From: Nocardia tenerifensis NBRC 101015
GTDB lineage: Bacteria; Actinomycetota; Actinomycetes; Mycobacteriales; Mycobacteriaceae
Length of the DNA: 51,995 nt
Direction of reading: 5' to 3'
Assembly: GCF_000308715.1 (NCBI RefSeq)
Contig: NZ_BAGH01000604.1
Span: 1 to 51,995 of the forward strand
A model generated the notes under the pieces. It was not told the DNA's origin. It ran no database searches and worked only from the letters and a program-made list of their open reading frames with translations. The first letter of the stretch is position 1, and the number at the start of each line of letters is the position of its first letter. Made by a program: the position numbers and the translations under genes. Shown piece by piece: positions 42,131 through 50,060 of this stretch.

Positions 42131-42571
42131 TCAAGCAGTCCGATACCGGTGCAGTACTTCCTTCACTGCTTCGGTGACCGGTGGCTCTTCGGCCAGGCTG
42201 GTCCAGGTGTAGGCGTCGTGTTCGGTCAACTCGACCGGTTCGGGATCGATCACGTCGACGATGAAGTTGAACTGCCGGCTTTTGTTGCCGCTTCCGGACT
42301 GATAGTCGAACTCGCCCAAATACTTTCGGATACTGGCGATGTCGAGACCGGTTTCCTCTTTCACCTCCCTGATCAGGGCGTTGTCGAGGGCTTCACCTGG
42401 ATCGACCTTGCCACTGGGCAACTCCCAGATCCCGCCCATGAAGTCGTCGGCAGGTCGTTGCAGCAGTAGGACTTTGCCGTCGTGTGCGACGACAGCGCCG
42501 ACCACGAGTTGTTGCACCTGGTCGCGTTCGGCTTCGCTGGTAAGTGTCTCCAGCAGTGTGGACTCGATCAT
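42131..42571 (-). CDS. Nudix hydrolase
   Basis: 146 residues. The full Nudix box is present near residue 53: GKVDPGEALDNALIREVKEE followed by TGLDI. VVGAVVAHDGKVLLLQRP is the typical first strand pair. Such enzymes hydrolyse nucleoside diphosphates linked to another moiety; the MutT-like substrate is not deducible. It lies between the MFS pseudogene and its duplicated fragment, on the same strand. Confidence 0.9.
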   Translation of the reverse strand: MIESTLLETLTSEAERDQVQQLVVGAVVAHDGKVLLLQRPADDFMGGIWELPSGKVDPGEALDNALIREVKEETGLDIASIRKYLGEFDYQSGSGNKSRQFNFIVDVIDPEPVELTEHDAYTWTSLAEEPPVTEAVKEVLHRYRTA

Positions 42572-42643
42572 CGATCTTCATCCTTTCAACTCGGTGTGAT
42601 GCTCGGCGACTTTGCGGATGGCTTCGGTGTAACGGTCGACCAC

Positions 42644-42741
42644 GGCAGCACGAGGTCGGTGACGCGGTCACCGATAATGCTCAACGCCCGCGCGGCGAGA
42701 AAATACCGCTGCGGTTCTCGCGCCGACGCATCGTGGCGTGA
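42644..42741 (-). pseudogene. Fragment of a second MFS transporter gene (repeat copy 2)
   Basis: Encodes RHDASAREPQRYFLAARALS, then IIGDRVTDLVLP, nearly the same as the start of the MFS gene at 42053, and then runs into unrelated sequence. It is the remnant of a duplicated MFS gene whose remainder was lost. It is the second copy of the 98-bp direct repeat. Confidence 0.8.
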
Positions 42742-42769
42742 CCACCGCGTGGCTAAGGTCTGATCGGTG

Positions 42770-43285
42770 ATGACATCGGATCCCTCTTCTCGATCCGTCG
42801 CTGGTGTCTTGCCTGTCGAGCAGTACGTGGCGGGGTTGCCGCGCAAGCGGATGGCCGCTGGAGTGTTGTTTCGAGACGGCGCGGATCGGGTGCTGTTGGT
42901 TCAGCCGTCTTACAAGCCGAACTTCGAGATTCCTGGCGGTGCGGTGGAGGCGGACGAGTCACCCTGGGCGACAGCGCAGCGCGAGGTCCGGGAGGAGATC
43001 GGCTGTGACTACCCGCTTGGCCGACTATTGGTGGTCGACTATGTGCGCCCGCAGGATTCGCGTCCGGAAGGTGTGGTCTTCGTTTTCGATGGGGGACAGC
43101 TCACCGAGGACGACGTGGCCGCAATGGTTTTCGCCGAGTCCGAAATAGTGTCCGCAGACTTTCACACGATGGCGGAAGCCCGCGGCAAGGTGAAGCCTTT
43201 GCTGGCAGATCGGCTCGAGTCAGCCCTGGACGCGATACGGCTGGGCACGACCGTGATCTGCGAGCAGGGACGGCGAATCGCTTGA
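42770..43285 (+). CDS. Nudix hydrolase
   Basis: 171 residues from ATG 42770 (a GTG lies one codon earlier). The Nudix box is GGAVEADESPWATAQREVRE followed by EIGC near residue 65. It differs clearly from the Nudix protein at 42131, so the two are not products of the local duplication. The start lies only 28 bp from the MFS fragment, so its promoter must overlap that fragment. Confidence 0.9.
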   Translation: MTSDPSSRSVAGVLPVEQYVAGLPRKRMAAGVLFRDGADRVLLVQPSYKPNFEIPGGAVEADESPWATAQREVREEIGCDYPLGRLLVVDYVRPQDSRPEGVVFVFDGGQLTEDDVAAMVFAESEIVSADFHTMAEARGKVKPLLADRLESALDAIRLGTTVICEQGRRIA

Positions 43286-43309
43286 TACCTTCCCTTCAAT
43301 CGATCAAAC

Positions 43310-44506
43310 CTAGACCGATAGCGCCCCGAATGGGTAAGGCGTGGACTCCGCCGCGTTCGGATGCGCGGTGTGTCGCTTCCCGGCGGCCCGGTAGAGGCTG
43401 TCGTGGATTCCGTCGGCATACAGCAGACCGTTGAGGTCTCGCCGCACCTTGGCCACATGGCTATCGGACCGGAAGCCGGAAGCTCCGAGCAGCAACGTCA
43501 GCTCGGCGGCGACCTGATTGGCTGTGTCGATCCCATGTGCCTTCATCACCGCGCCCCAGCGTTCGGCGTGCGCGTTTCCGGCCTCGGCCATATGGGCGGC
43601 GATGACGGTGCCGAGGAGTGCGGTGGTGAGCTGAGCGTGTGCGCGCCCTACCGTGGCCAGTGCGGAGTCCCATAGCCGCGCCACCTCGCCTGAGGTGTAG
43701 CGACTCGTGAGGTTCGCGACTACCTGGTCGAAGACCGCTGCCGCGCCACCCAAGGCCGTGGCCGCGACCAGCGGCCGGTAGCCCGCGAAATGCCTGCGTA
43801 GCAATACCATTGCATCTCCACTCAGCACGTCGTCGGCGCGAATCGGTACGCATTCGAGGTCGAGGGTTCCCCAAGACCAGCCCGCGAGCCCGGCAGGAGT
43901 TATGAGCTGTCGGCGCAGTCCAGGCTCGACGGCATCCACAGCGGCCGCGACAAGATGCCCGTCCGGAGTGCGGAAGGACACCACGAACACCACGGCCTCG
44001 GTAAGTCGGCTGATCCAGGTTTTGCGGCCCGAGACCAACCAGGTGCCGTCGGGTGCGACGACGGCACACGTCCGTGCGGCTGCTGGTCGAGAACCTCCAT
44101 GCGGTTCGGTCATGGCGATCCCGGCAAGTCCGCCAGACATCAACCGGTTCATCCAGCGATGCTGCGTTGCTTTACTACCGTGACGTGCGATCAGCGCTCC
44201 GTGCCCGAGACCGGTGGCATCGCGGAGATCGATATCCCGGTAGCCGCAAACGAACTGTGTCAGCAATGCGAAAAGTGCTGGGTCGGTGCCGGCGTCGAGG
44301 TGGCCGCGGTTGGCCAGCTCGACACGAATGCTGCGCAGGCGATCGCTGCGTTGCGCGCCGGCAGGCAGTTGCGGCCCGAGCGGGAAGGAATCGAGAACGT
44401 TATCCAGTTCGGCCTCCAAGAATGCGAGACGTTCCCAGTCGAGGCGATCGGCGGGGTCGAGCACACCCCGCAGCGGTCGCAGCCAGGTGCTGACTGCCGT
44501 GCTCAT
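43310..44506 (-). CDS. Acyl-CoA dehydrogenase-like protein with altered active site
   Basis: 398 residues. The acyl-CoA dehydrogenase core is visible: GIAMTEPHGGSRPAAART, WLVSGRKTWISR, and LGASGFRSDSHVAKVRRDLNG. At the end, where family members have a catalytic glutamate in YEGT, this protein reads YADGIHD. So either an aspartate is used or dehydrogenation is lost. The start overlaps the hexapeptide transferase stop by 4 nt, forming a two-gene operon facing away from an XRE regulator. The substrate is unknown. Confidence 0.78.
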   Translation of the reverse strand: MSTAVSTWLRPLRGVLDPADRLDWERLAFLEAELDNVLDSFPLGPQLPAGAQRSDRLRSIRVELANRGHLDAGTDPALFALLTQFVCGYRDIDLRDATGLGHGALIARHGSKATQHRWMNRLMSGGLAGIAMTEPHGGSRPAAARTCAVVAPDGTWLVSGRKTWISRLTEAVVFVVSFRTPDGHLVAAAVDAVEPGLRRQLITPAGLAGWSWGTLDLECVPIRADDVLSGDAMVLLRRHFAGYRPLVAATALGGAAAVFDQVVANLTSRYTSGEVARLWDSALATVGRAHAQLTTALLGTVIAAHMAEAGNAHAERWGAVMKAHGIDTANQVAAELTLLLGASGFRSDSHVAKVRRDLNGLLYADGIHDSLYRAAGKRHTAHPNAAESTPYPFGALSV

Positions 44507-45306
44507 CGGACTTGTCCCTGCACTCGTGCGGGGTGACCATATGCCATGGCACCGGCAGGCACGTCGTGGGTGACCAGCGAACCAGCTCCGACGAGTGCAT
44601 GGTCGCCGATTCGGACCCCGGCCATGATGACCGAGCCGCTGCCGACTTTGGCCGCCGTGCCGAATCGCGGTGCCAGCAGACGAGGTTCGCGCTTCGGGTT
44701 TCGCCAGGTCAAAGTCTTGTCGTTGATGGTGCGAACCCCCGCACCCAGGAACACGCGGTCGGACAGCACCGTGGAGCTGGTGATGTGCGAGCCTGGCGAA
44801 CAGCGCACATCGTCACCGATGTGTGTGTCGCGTTCGACGACCAGATGGTGGCCGAGCTGGGTCTGCGCGCCCACCTGCACACTGGTACGCAGCAGCGTGT
44901 GATGCCCCCCCACCGTCTCGAAGCCGACATGGACATCGGCATAGATGATCGCGCCACACCGAACGACGGCACCGCCACCGATCATCGTCGGCGCGCCGGC
45001 CCCTGAGTAGGCTCGCCCGACCGCGTATCCGAGCTCGAGCTTGCCGACGATGGCCTGCCCTTCGATTCGAGCATGCTCGGCCAGTGTGGTTCCACCGTAA
45101 ACGATTGCGAATGCTCCGATCACCGCACCGCGGCCCACTACGACCGACCGCACCGTTCCTAGCTCGTCGGTCGGCACGAAGACCGCAAACCTGCTGATCT
45201 GCGCATCCCCCTCGATTTGTAGTAGACCGGCACGGTCGAGCTGGCTGGCGGTCATCTCGCGCGGAAGAAGTGGATTCGTCGTTGAGCGTGTCAGGGATAT
45301 GGTCAT
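44503..45306 (-). CDS. Left-handed beta-helix (hexapeptide) transferase-like protein
   Basis: 267 residues from ATG 45306. Hexapeptide repeats run through most of the chain: VVVGRGAVIGAFAIVYGGTT, HTHIGDDVRC-like turns, and VGSGSVIMAGVRIGDHALVG, ending AGAMAYGHPARVQG, the standard ending of sugar O-acyl- or N-acyltransferases. It probably forms a trimer using acetyl-CoA or acyl-CoA. Coupled by ATGA to an acyl-CoA dehydrogenase-like gene, it may transfer the acyl group that enzyme produces (inference). Confidence 0.82.
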   Translation of the reverse strand: MTISLTRSTTNPLLPREMTASQLDRAGLLQIEGDAQISRFAVFVPTDELGTVRSVVVGRGAVIGAFAIVYGGTTLAEHARIEGQAIVGKLELGYAVGRAYSGAGAPTMIGGGAVVRCGAIIYADVHVGFETVGGHHTLLRTSVQVGAQTQLGHHLVVERDTHIGDDVRCSPGSHITSSTVLSDRVFLGAGVRTINDKTLTWRNPKREPRLLAPRFGTAAKVGSGSVIMAGVRIGDHALVGAGSLVTHDVPAGAMAYGHPARVQGQVR

Positions 45307-45490
45307 CGCTGTGCCTCCACTGCGGCAGGGACGGTTGGCTGCCGTAGCTTCTCCAGGACACGGGAACTCCCCAGGGCAAACCAGAGGCATTGCCGGACAT
45401 GACATCTCGTTTGCACAGGATGCGATTAGGCTGGTATCGGTGCTGGTCGGCTCGTAACATCGATATCCCGCCTTGAACAGGAACACCGGC

Positions 45491-46876
45491 GTGGACCAGC
45501 CTGACGCTCTCTGGGACACTCCAGCCGTCCGCGCCGCGATCTGCACCGGCGAATACGGCGCGATCGTCCGCGCTGTCCGACAGGCCAACAAGCTGACCCT
45601 CGCCGACCTCGCCGAACTATGCAGCTATTCGGTCTCCACCGTTTCGCGGTTGGAACGAGGCAAGCAGCAGCTCAGCGACGTTCGAGTCCTTCGAAGGCTC
45701 GCCGGCGCACTCGGGATTCCGGTGCAGTTGCTCGGATTGTCCGACACGATCGGACTGCCGGTGCACAGGAGCCACCAGGCAGCTAGGGTCGGCGTCAACC
45801 CAGCGTCGGACGAGGAGACAGATCCCATGCGGCGTCGCACGCTACTGGCCGGGCTGACGAGTGTCGCGGGGGCAGCCGCCCTCGGCGCACCCCGGGTCCT
45901 GTCAGCCCGCGCGCTGCCGCTTGGACGACTCGAACAAGTACTACTGCTTCCACCAACTGATGGCACCCCGATCGGCCTGACTCGCCTGACACAGGAGTTG
46001 GACGCCGCCCAAACCATCTTCGACCTCGGCCGCTACTCGGACGTCGCCGCACGGTTGCCAGGCTTGCTGTCCGCCGCGTACGCGACCCGCGAAGCGGCCC
46101 ATGGAGACGGCGCCGGCGCGACCGATGTTCTCCTCAGCAAGGCATACTCCCTCGCCTCCAGACTGATGGTCAGACTCGGCAACGATCAACTGGCTTGGAC
46201 CACCGCCGACCGCGCCGTACATACCGCATACGCCGGCGACGACGTCCTCGCCCAAGCATCAGCCCGGCGTGTCTGGGCAATAGTGCTGCGACGTGCCGGA
46301 TACTCGGCCACCGCCCAGCAGGTCATCATCGACACGGCTACCGCACTCCAGCCCGAACTCGTCCGCGGCGTGCCATACCTCGCGGCATACGGATCCTTAC
46401 TGTCCACCGCCGCCTATACCGCCGCTGTCGACGGCGATCGACAGACCGCACGCACGCTGATCGGCGAGGCTATCGACACTGCGACCAGGATTGACGGCAC
46501 CCGACAGGCACGTACATCTTTCAACCCGATGGCCGTCGATTTGTACCGCATCAGCATGGCCAGAGTCCTGGGCGACTTCGGAACCGCGATCGAAGCAGCG
46601 AAGCGAATCAACCCCGCGGACATCCCGAAACCGGAAAGCCGCGCCCGCTACTGGTCCGACGTCGCTCGAGCATTTCACCAATGGGGCAAACCCGAAGAGT
46701 GCTTCCGAGCGCTCCTGGCCGCCGAACACGCCTCGCCCGACGAAGTCCGCTACCGCAAGCCGATACAGCAGATCACCGCCAGCCTGTTGCACCAGCCGGC
46801 CGCTGGGGTAATGCCCGGTCTGCAAGCCTTCGCCAAGCGCACCGGCGCGACCGATGTCCCGAACCGCCAGATCTAG
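45491..46876 (+). CDS. XRE-family regulator with TPR-like C-terminal domain
   Basis: 461 residues from GTG 45491, with AGGA upstream; a TTG at 45473 is possible. The helix-turn-helix is near residues 23-75: LTLADLAELCSYSVSTVSRLE. A segment MRRRTLLAGLTSVAGAAALG follows, seen in many Streptomyces and Nocardia regulators of this type. The remaining ~330 residues are helical repeats of TPR kind. It faces the acyltransferase/dehydrogenase operon across 184 bp and likely controls it. Confidence 0.85.
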   Translation: MDQPDALWDTPAVRAAICTGEYGAIVRAVRQANKLTLADLAELCSYSVSTVSRLERGKQQLSDVRVLRRLAGALGIPVQLLGLSDTIGLPVHRSHQAARVGVNPASDEETDPMRRRTLLAGLTSVAGAAALGAPRVLSARALPLGRLEQVLLLPPTDGTPIGLTRLTQELDAAQTIFDLGRYSDVAARLPGLLSAAYATREAAHGDGAGATDVLLSKAYSLASRLMVRLGNDQLAWTTADRAVHTAYAGDDVLAQASARRVWAIVLRRAGYSATAQQVIIDTATALQPELVRGVPYLAAYGSLLSTAAYTAAVDGDRQTARTLIGEAIDTATRIDGTRQARTSFNPMAVDLYRISMARVLGDFGTAIEAAKRINPADIPKPESRARYWSDVARAFHQWGKPEECFRALLAAEHASPDEVRYRKPIQQITASLLHQPAAGVMPGLQAFAKRTGATDVPNRQI

Positions 46877-47008
46877 GAGTTGCGAGCGCGGTATTCATTC
46901 GGTGCATTTCGGCACGGAATGTCGGGGGTGATCTGGGGGACTACCCGGATGTTGGTGGTGGGCTCGGTGGAGGACGATCGGGGGGACTGCTGACTTGGAG
47001 GGGGAGCG
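46877..47008. other. Intergenic gap, strongly G-rich
   Basis: 132 bp with no recognisable gene. From about 46930 the plus strand becomes G- and T-rich, a bias that continues through the next gene. A purine-rich GGAGGGGGAG ribosome-binding site precedes ATG 47009. Confidence 0.5.
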
Positions 47009-47503
47009 ATGGGGTGGAAGATCGGGAGGGGTGGGTTGATGGTGGGGGTGGGGGTGGCTTCGGTGGTTTTTGTGGTGGGGACTGTGGTGCAGGGGTTTGT
47101 GATTGTGAATCGGGAGACGTTGGGGGAGATGATGGTGTTGGCGGGGGCGGATCCTGGTGGGGCGGACGGGTTTTTGGTGGGGTTTCGGGTGGTGGGGTGT
47201 GTGTATGCGGTGGGGAACGCGGTGGGGGTGCTGGCGCTGTGGCGTCGGCCCTGGGGGTGGTTGTTCTGGGTCGTGTTGGGGGTCAATGGGACTCAGGCGG
47301 TGGGGTTGATTGTGGTGCCGCCGGAGATGTTCGCGGCGGCTCGGGCGGAGTTCGGGTGGGTGGGGGTGTTGCCGTCGTTGGTGACTGATGGGGGTGCGGC
47401 GATTGTCGCGGTTGTGCTGCTGGGGGTTTTAGCGGTGACGCGTCGGCCGTGGGGGCAGCCGAAGGACCCGCGCGGGGGAGCGCGAACTGTGCTGGTCCGA
47501 TAA
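47009..47503 (+). CDS. Small membrane protein in a G-rich stretch
   Basis: 164 residues with four hydrophobic segments (near 10-30, 57-77, 82-103 and 125-143). No known family. The plus strand is dominated by G and T, so codons such as GGG, GTG and TTG are used instead of the C-ending codons favoured elsewhere. The stop lies 154 bp before the next gene, a gap in which nothing else is seen. Confidence 0.72.
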   Translation: MGWKIGRGGLMVGVGVASVVFVVGTVVQGFVIVNRETLGEMMVLAGADPGGADGFLVGFRVVGCVYAVGNAVGVLALWRRPWGWLFWVVLGVNGTQAVGLIVVPPEMFAAARAEFGWVGVLPSLVTDGGAAIVAVVLLGVLAVTRRPWGQPKDPRGGARTVLVR

Positions 47504-47657
47504 GGTGCTACTGCGCGGCCGCGGGGGTTGAGCGGGGCCGCTTGGTATTCAGCAAGTGCCAGTTGCGGGCAGGGTCTGCCCGGACCGGTTGGGGGAGATT
47601 CGCCGCGAATCGCCGCACGGACAGGTCGTCGACTGGCATGCGGACGAGGAGAGAGCG

Positions 47658-48038
47658 ATGCCGTACGCGATCGTGGGTCTGCTGACCCTTGCCCTGTGGG
47701 TCTACTGCCTGATCGACATCATCACCTGCCCGGACGCGGGCATTCGCCACCTGCCGAAGGTGGGCTGGCTGATCGTGGTCATCCTGCTGCCGACGGTCGG
47801 CGCGCTGCTGTGGCTGATCGTCGGCCGCCCGCTGCACGAGGGCGGCCCGCGCTCGACGACCAGCTATTCGGAGTACGACCGTCCCGGCCGCTACGTCGCC
47901 CAGGACCCGGAGGCCGACGCCGCCTTCCTGGCGGGCCTGCGCGCGCGGGCCGAGCAGCAACGCGCGGAGGCCCGCCGTCAGGAGGCGGAGCGGCAGCGCG
48001 CACTGGACGAGCGTCGCGAGCGGGGCGAGCAGCTGTAA
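47658..48038 (+). CDS. Membrane protein with PLD nuclease N-terminal (PLDNc) domain
   Basis: 126 residues from ATG 47658. Two membrane helices flank DIITCPDAGIRHLPKVGWL, the signature of PLDNc-domain proteins common in actinomycetes. The C-terminal third is a charged Arg/Glu/Ala coiled coil. Function unknown. It converges on the M48-like gene with a 1-nt gap. Confidence 0.85.
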   Translation: MPYAIVGLLTLALWVYCLIDIITCPDAGIRHLPKVGWLIVVILLPTVGALLWLIVGRPLHEGGPRSTTSYSEYDRPGRYVAQDPEADAAFLAGLRARAEQQRAEARRQEAERQRALDERRERGEQL

Positions 48039-48039
48039 G

Positions 48040-49047
48040 CTACGACGCCGGTCGGCTCCACCGCCGCGCCAGCTCGTCGAGCCGATCGCGGATGCGCCGA
48101 ATCCGCTTGTCCGACGCGGTGTTCGGCCAGAACAGCGAGACCGAGAGCGGGTCGAGCGGCGCGTGCGCGGGATGCGGCACGTCCGCCCGCAGCACGCCGC
48201 CGAGCTCGGCTCCGTAGCCGAGGTCCACGACGATGCGGTCGGTGCGATACTCGACGCGATCGACCACCGGCCGCACGGCGAGCGCGGCGAGTTCGGGCGT
48301 CACGCGCAGCAGCACGGCGGGCGCGAGCCCGACGATGACCGTGGCCGCGGCGACCGTCGGGCAGGCCACGAGCACCCGGCTGAGCACGGTCCAGCCGACC
48401 GCGAACGCGCGCGATCCGCGCGCGGGCAACCGGCGCGCGATCGCCTCGCCGATGGCGTTCAGGCCGAGCCCGGCGAGCAACGCCCGCTCGATCCACACCA
48501 CGGGCAGGTTGTAGAGCCGAAACACCAACTGCCAGAACGCCGCCCGCCCCTGCACCCGCTGCGCGAGCCGATGGGCGAGCACCGCCTCCAATTCCCGGGG
48601 TGGGAGCCGCAGCGCGTCCGGAGCCACGACGAGCATCCGATCGGGAACCACAAAGCGCCTGTCGCTCTCCGGTATCCACAGCGAGCAGGACGCGGCGTCC
48701 ACACCGGCCTGGCGCGTGACCCGCGCCCACGCCGAGTTCAGCGCGGCCCGCTCCTCGTCGGTCGGCGTCCGCAGCCGCGAGAGTCGCGACAACCATTTCC
48801 CTTCCGCGCCACGGAAATACACCGCACCCGCGCAGACGCACACCACGAACCAGACCACGGCCAGCACGCCGGGAGCGCCGAGGCCCAGCGCGCGCCCGAG
48901 CCCGTAGAGCAACACGGTCAGCGGCGCGGCGGACGGCAGCGCCGACAACAACAGCACGATCCACGCCCGCACCCGGTCGGCGGTCGACCGCCGGGCAACA
49001 GCAGTTCCGCCGGGGTAATTCGCCTGGGCGATCACTTCGGAGGTCAT
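48040..49047 (-). CDS. M48-like membrane protein with destroyed zinc motif
   Basis: 335 residues from ATG 49047. Two N-terminal membrane helices, then LRLPPRELEAVLAHRLAQRV, where active M48 peptidases have ELEAVLAHELGHHV. So HExxH is HRLAQ (plus-strand 48559-48573): the catalytic Glu and the second His are replaced. The region of the third ligand, VEYRTDRIVVDLGYG, still has Glu and Asp. It is probably a catalytically dead homologue. Confidence 0.78.
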   Translation of the reverse strand: MTSEVIAQANYPGGTAVARRSTADRVRAWIVLLLSALPSAAPLTVLLYGLGRALGLGAPGVLAVVWFVVCVCAGAVYFRGAEGKWLSRLSRLRTPTDEERAALNSAWARVTRQAGVDAASCSLWIPESDRRFVVPDRMLVVAPDALRLPPRELEAVLAHRLAQRVQGRAAFWQLVFRLYNLPVVWIERALLAGLGLNAIGEAIARRLPARGSRAFAVGWTVLSRVLVACPTVAAATVIVGLAPAVLLRVTPELAALAVRPVVDRVEYRTDRIVVDLGYGAELGGVLRADVPHPAHAPLDPLSVSLFWPNTASDKRIRRIRDRLDELARRWSRPAS

Positions 49048-49108
49048 GCCCGACCGTACAGCGGATCGGGGCCGCACCGGTAAACCGCCGAGGCCCGGGG
49101 AGCGGCCG

Positions 49109-49567
49109 TCACTGCTCGGGAAGTGTGCCCTGACCAGTGTCGTTGTGATCGATCGCGGGCGGGGTGCGTCGATGCGGTGAGGCGTCCGTCTCACTTCGGC
49201 CGCGTCCGGGCGCGCTCGGCCCGTAGCGCTTGCGCAGCAGGTGATGCACGACCGCGACGACGACCGCGGACGCGACGACGAGCCCGGCGAGAACGGGGTG
49301 CATGTCCTTGGACAGACTCCGCGCCGGGTCGGGCCGGAGCGCCCAGATCCCCAGCGGCACAGCGTAAGCCACGGCGAGCAGCCCGGCCCACGGGCGGAGC
49401 GCGCGCAACCGCGCATCCCGCAGCACGCCGACCACCACGAGCGTGACCGGCGCCACGGCCACCATGGCGAACTGACCCACGATCAGGACGGGCACGGCCC
49501 AAGCCGAAACTATGACCGACCGCGCGGCGGGGTAGTCGCGGGCGACGATCGGGGAAGCGGTGAACAC
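49109..49567 (-). CDS. Small integral membrane protein
   Basis: 152 residues from GTG 49567 after GAGGAGA. Three hydrophobic segments (about 20-50, 60-78 and 90-110) and a charged, proline-rich tail. No family recognised. It follows the NTF2-like gene by 24 nt and may be in one operon with it. Confidence 0.7.
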   Translation of the reverse strand: MFTASPIVARDYPAARSVIVSAWAVPVLIVGQFAMVAVAPVTLVVVGVLRDARLRALRPWAGLLAVAYAVPLGIWALRPDPARSLSKDMHPVLAGLVVASAVVVAVVHHLLRKRYGPSAPGRGRSETDASPHRRTPPAIDHNDTGQGTLPEQ

Positions 49568-49591
49568 GATCTTCTCCTCACTATCGGATAT

Positions 49592-50023
49592 CTAGGAGCG
49601 AACGCCGAGGCTGGACAGCAGAACGTGGATGTCGGAGTTGATCCAGTACTCGACGATGCGGCCCGCCTCGACGCGAAGAATGTCCGTGCCGGTGAATCGG
49701 ACCGCGGTACCGGTCGGCGCGGTCGCCCCCGGAAATCCGGAGCCGTAGGTCCCGACCGCGATCCAGCGGAGCGCGAGATGGTCGCGATCGGCAATCGGCC
49801 CGACCTGCACGGTGAACACCAACTCGGTGAACGAGGCCCTGACCTCCCCGATCCAGTCGACCAAACCGCCCGGCCCCCGCACCACTAGTTCACCGCCGCC
49901 CATCGCCGCGGCGTGCACCTGGAAATCCGCGCCGACGATGTCGCCGACACCGACGTAGTCGCCGTTCCACAGGGACATCCACCCGTCGAGGAGCCGTTGG
50001 TGTGCGGCGTTATCTGACGTCAT
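49592..50023 (-). CDS. NTF2-like (SnoaL/ester-cyclase type) protein
   Basis: 143 residues. The cone-shaped NTF2-like fold is suggested by LLDGWMSLWNGDYVGVGDIV at the start, DWIGEVRASFTELVFTVQ in the middle and DILRVEAGRIVEYWINSD near the end. Family members are cyclases, isomerases, dehydratases or simple binding proteins. It lies 37 nt downstream of the carotenoid oxygenase gene on the same strand, so co-transcription is likely. Confidence 0.85.
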   Translation of the reverse strand: MTSDNAAHQRLLDGWMSLWNGDYVGVGDIVGADFQVHAAAMGGGELVVRGPGGLVDWIGEVRASFTELVFTVQVGPIADRDHLALRWIAVGTYGSGFPGATAPTGTAVRFTGTDILRVEAGRIVEYWINSDIHVLLSSLGVRS

Positions 50024-50060
50024 CTCGAACCTTTCGAATTGTCTTGTGTGGTAATCGGAC

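Noticed and set aside
42586..42846. 86-codon minus-strand frame as a gene
   Set aside because: Only its middle is recognisable, as a copy of the MFS start; both ends are unrelated sequence and the right part overlaps the Nudix gene. It is recorded as a pseudogene fragment instead.
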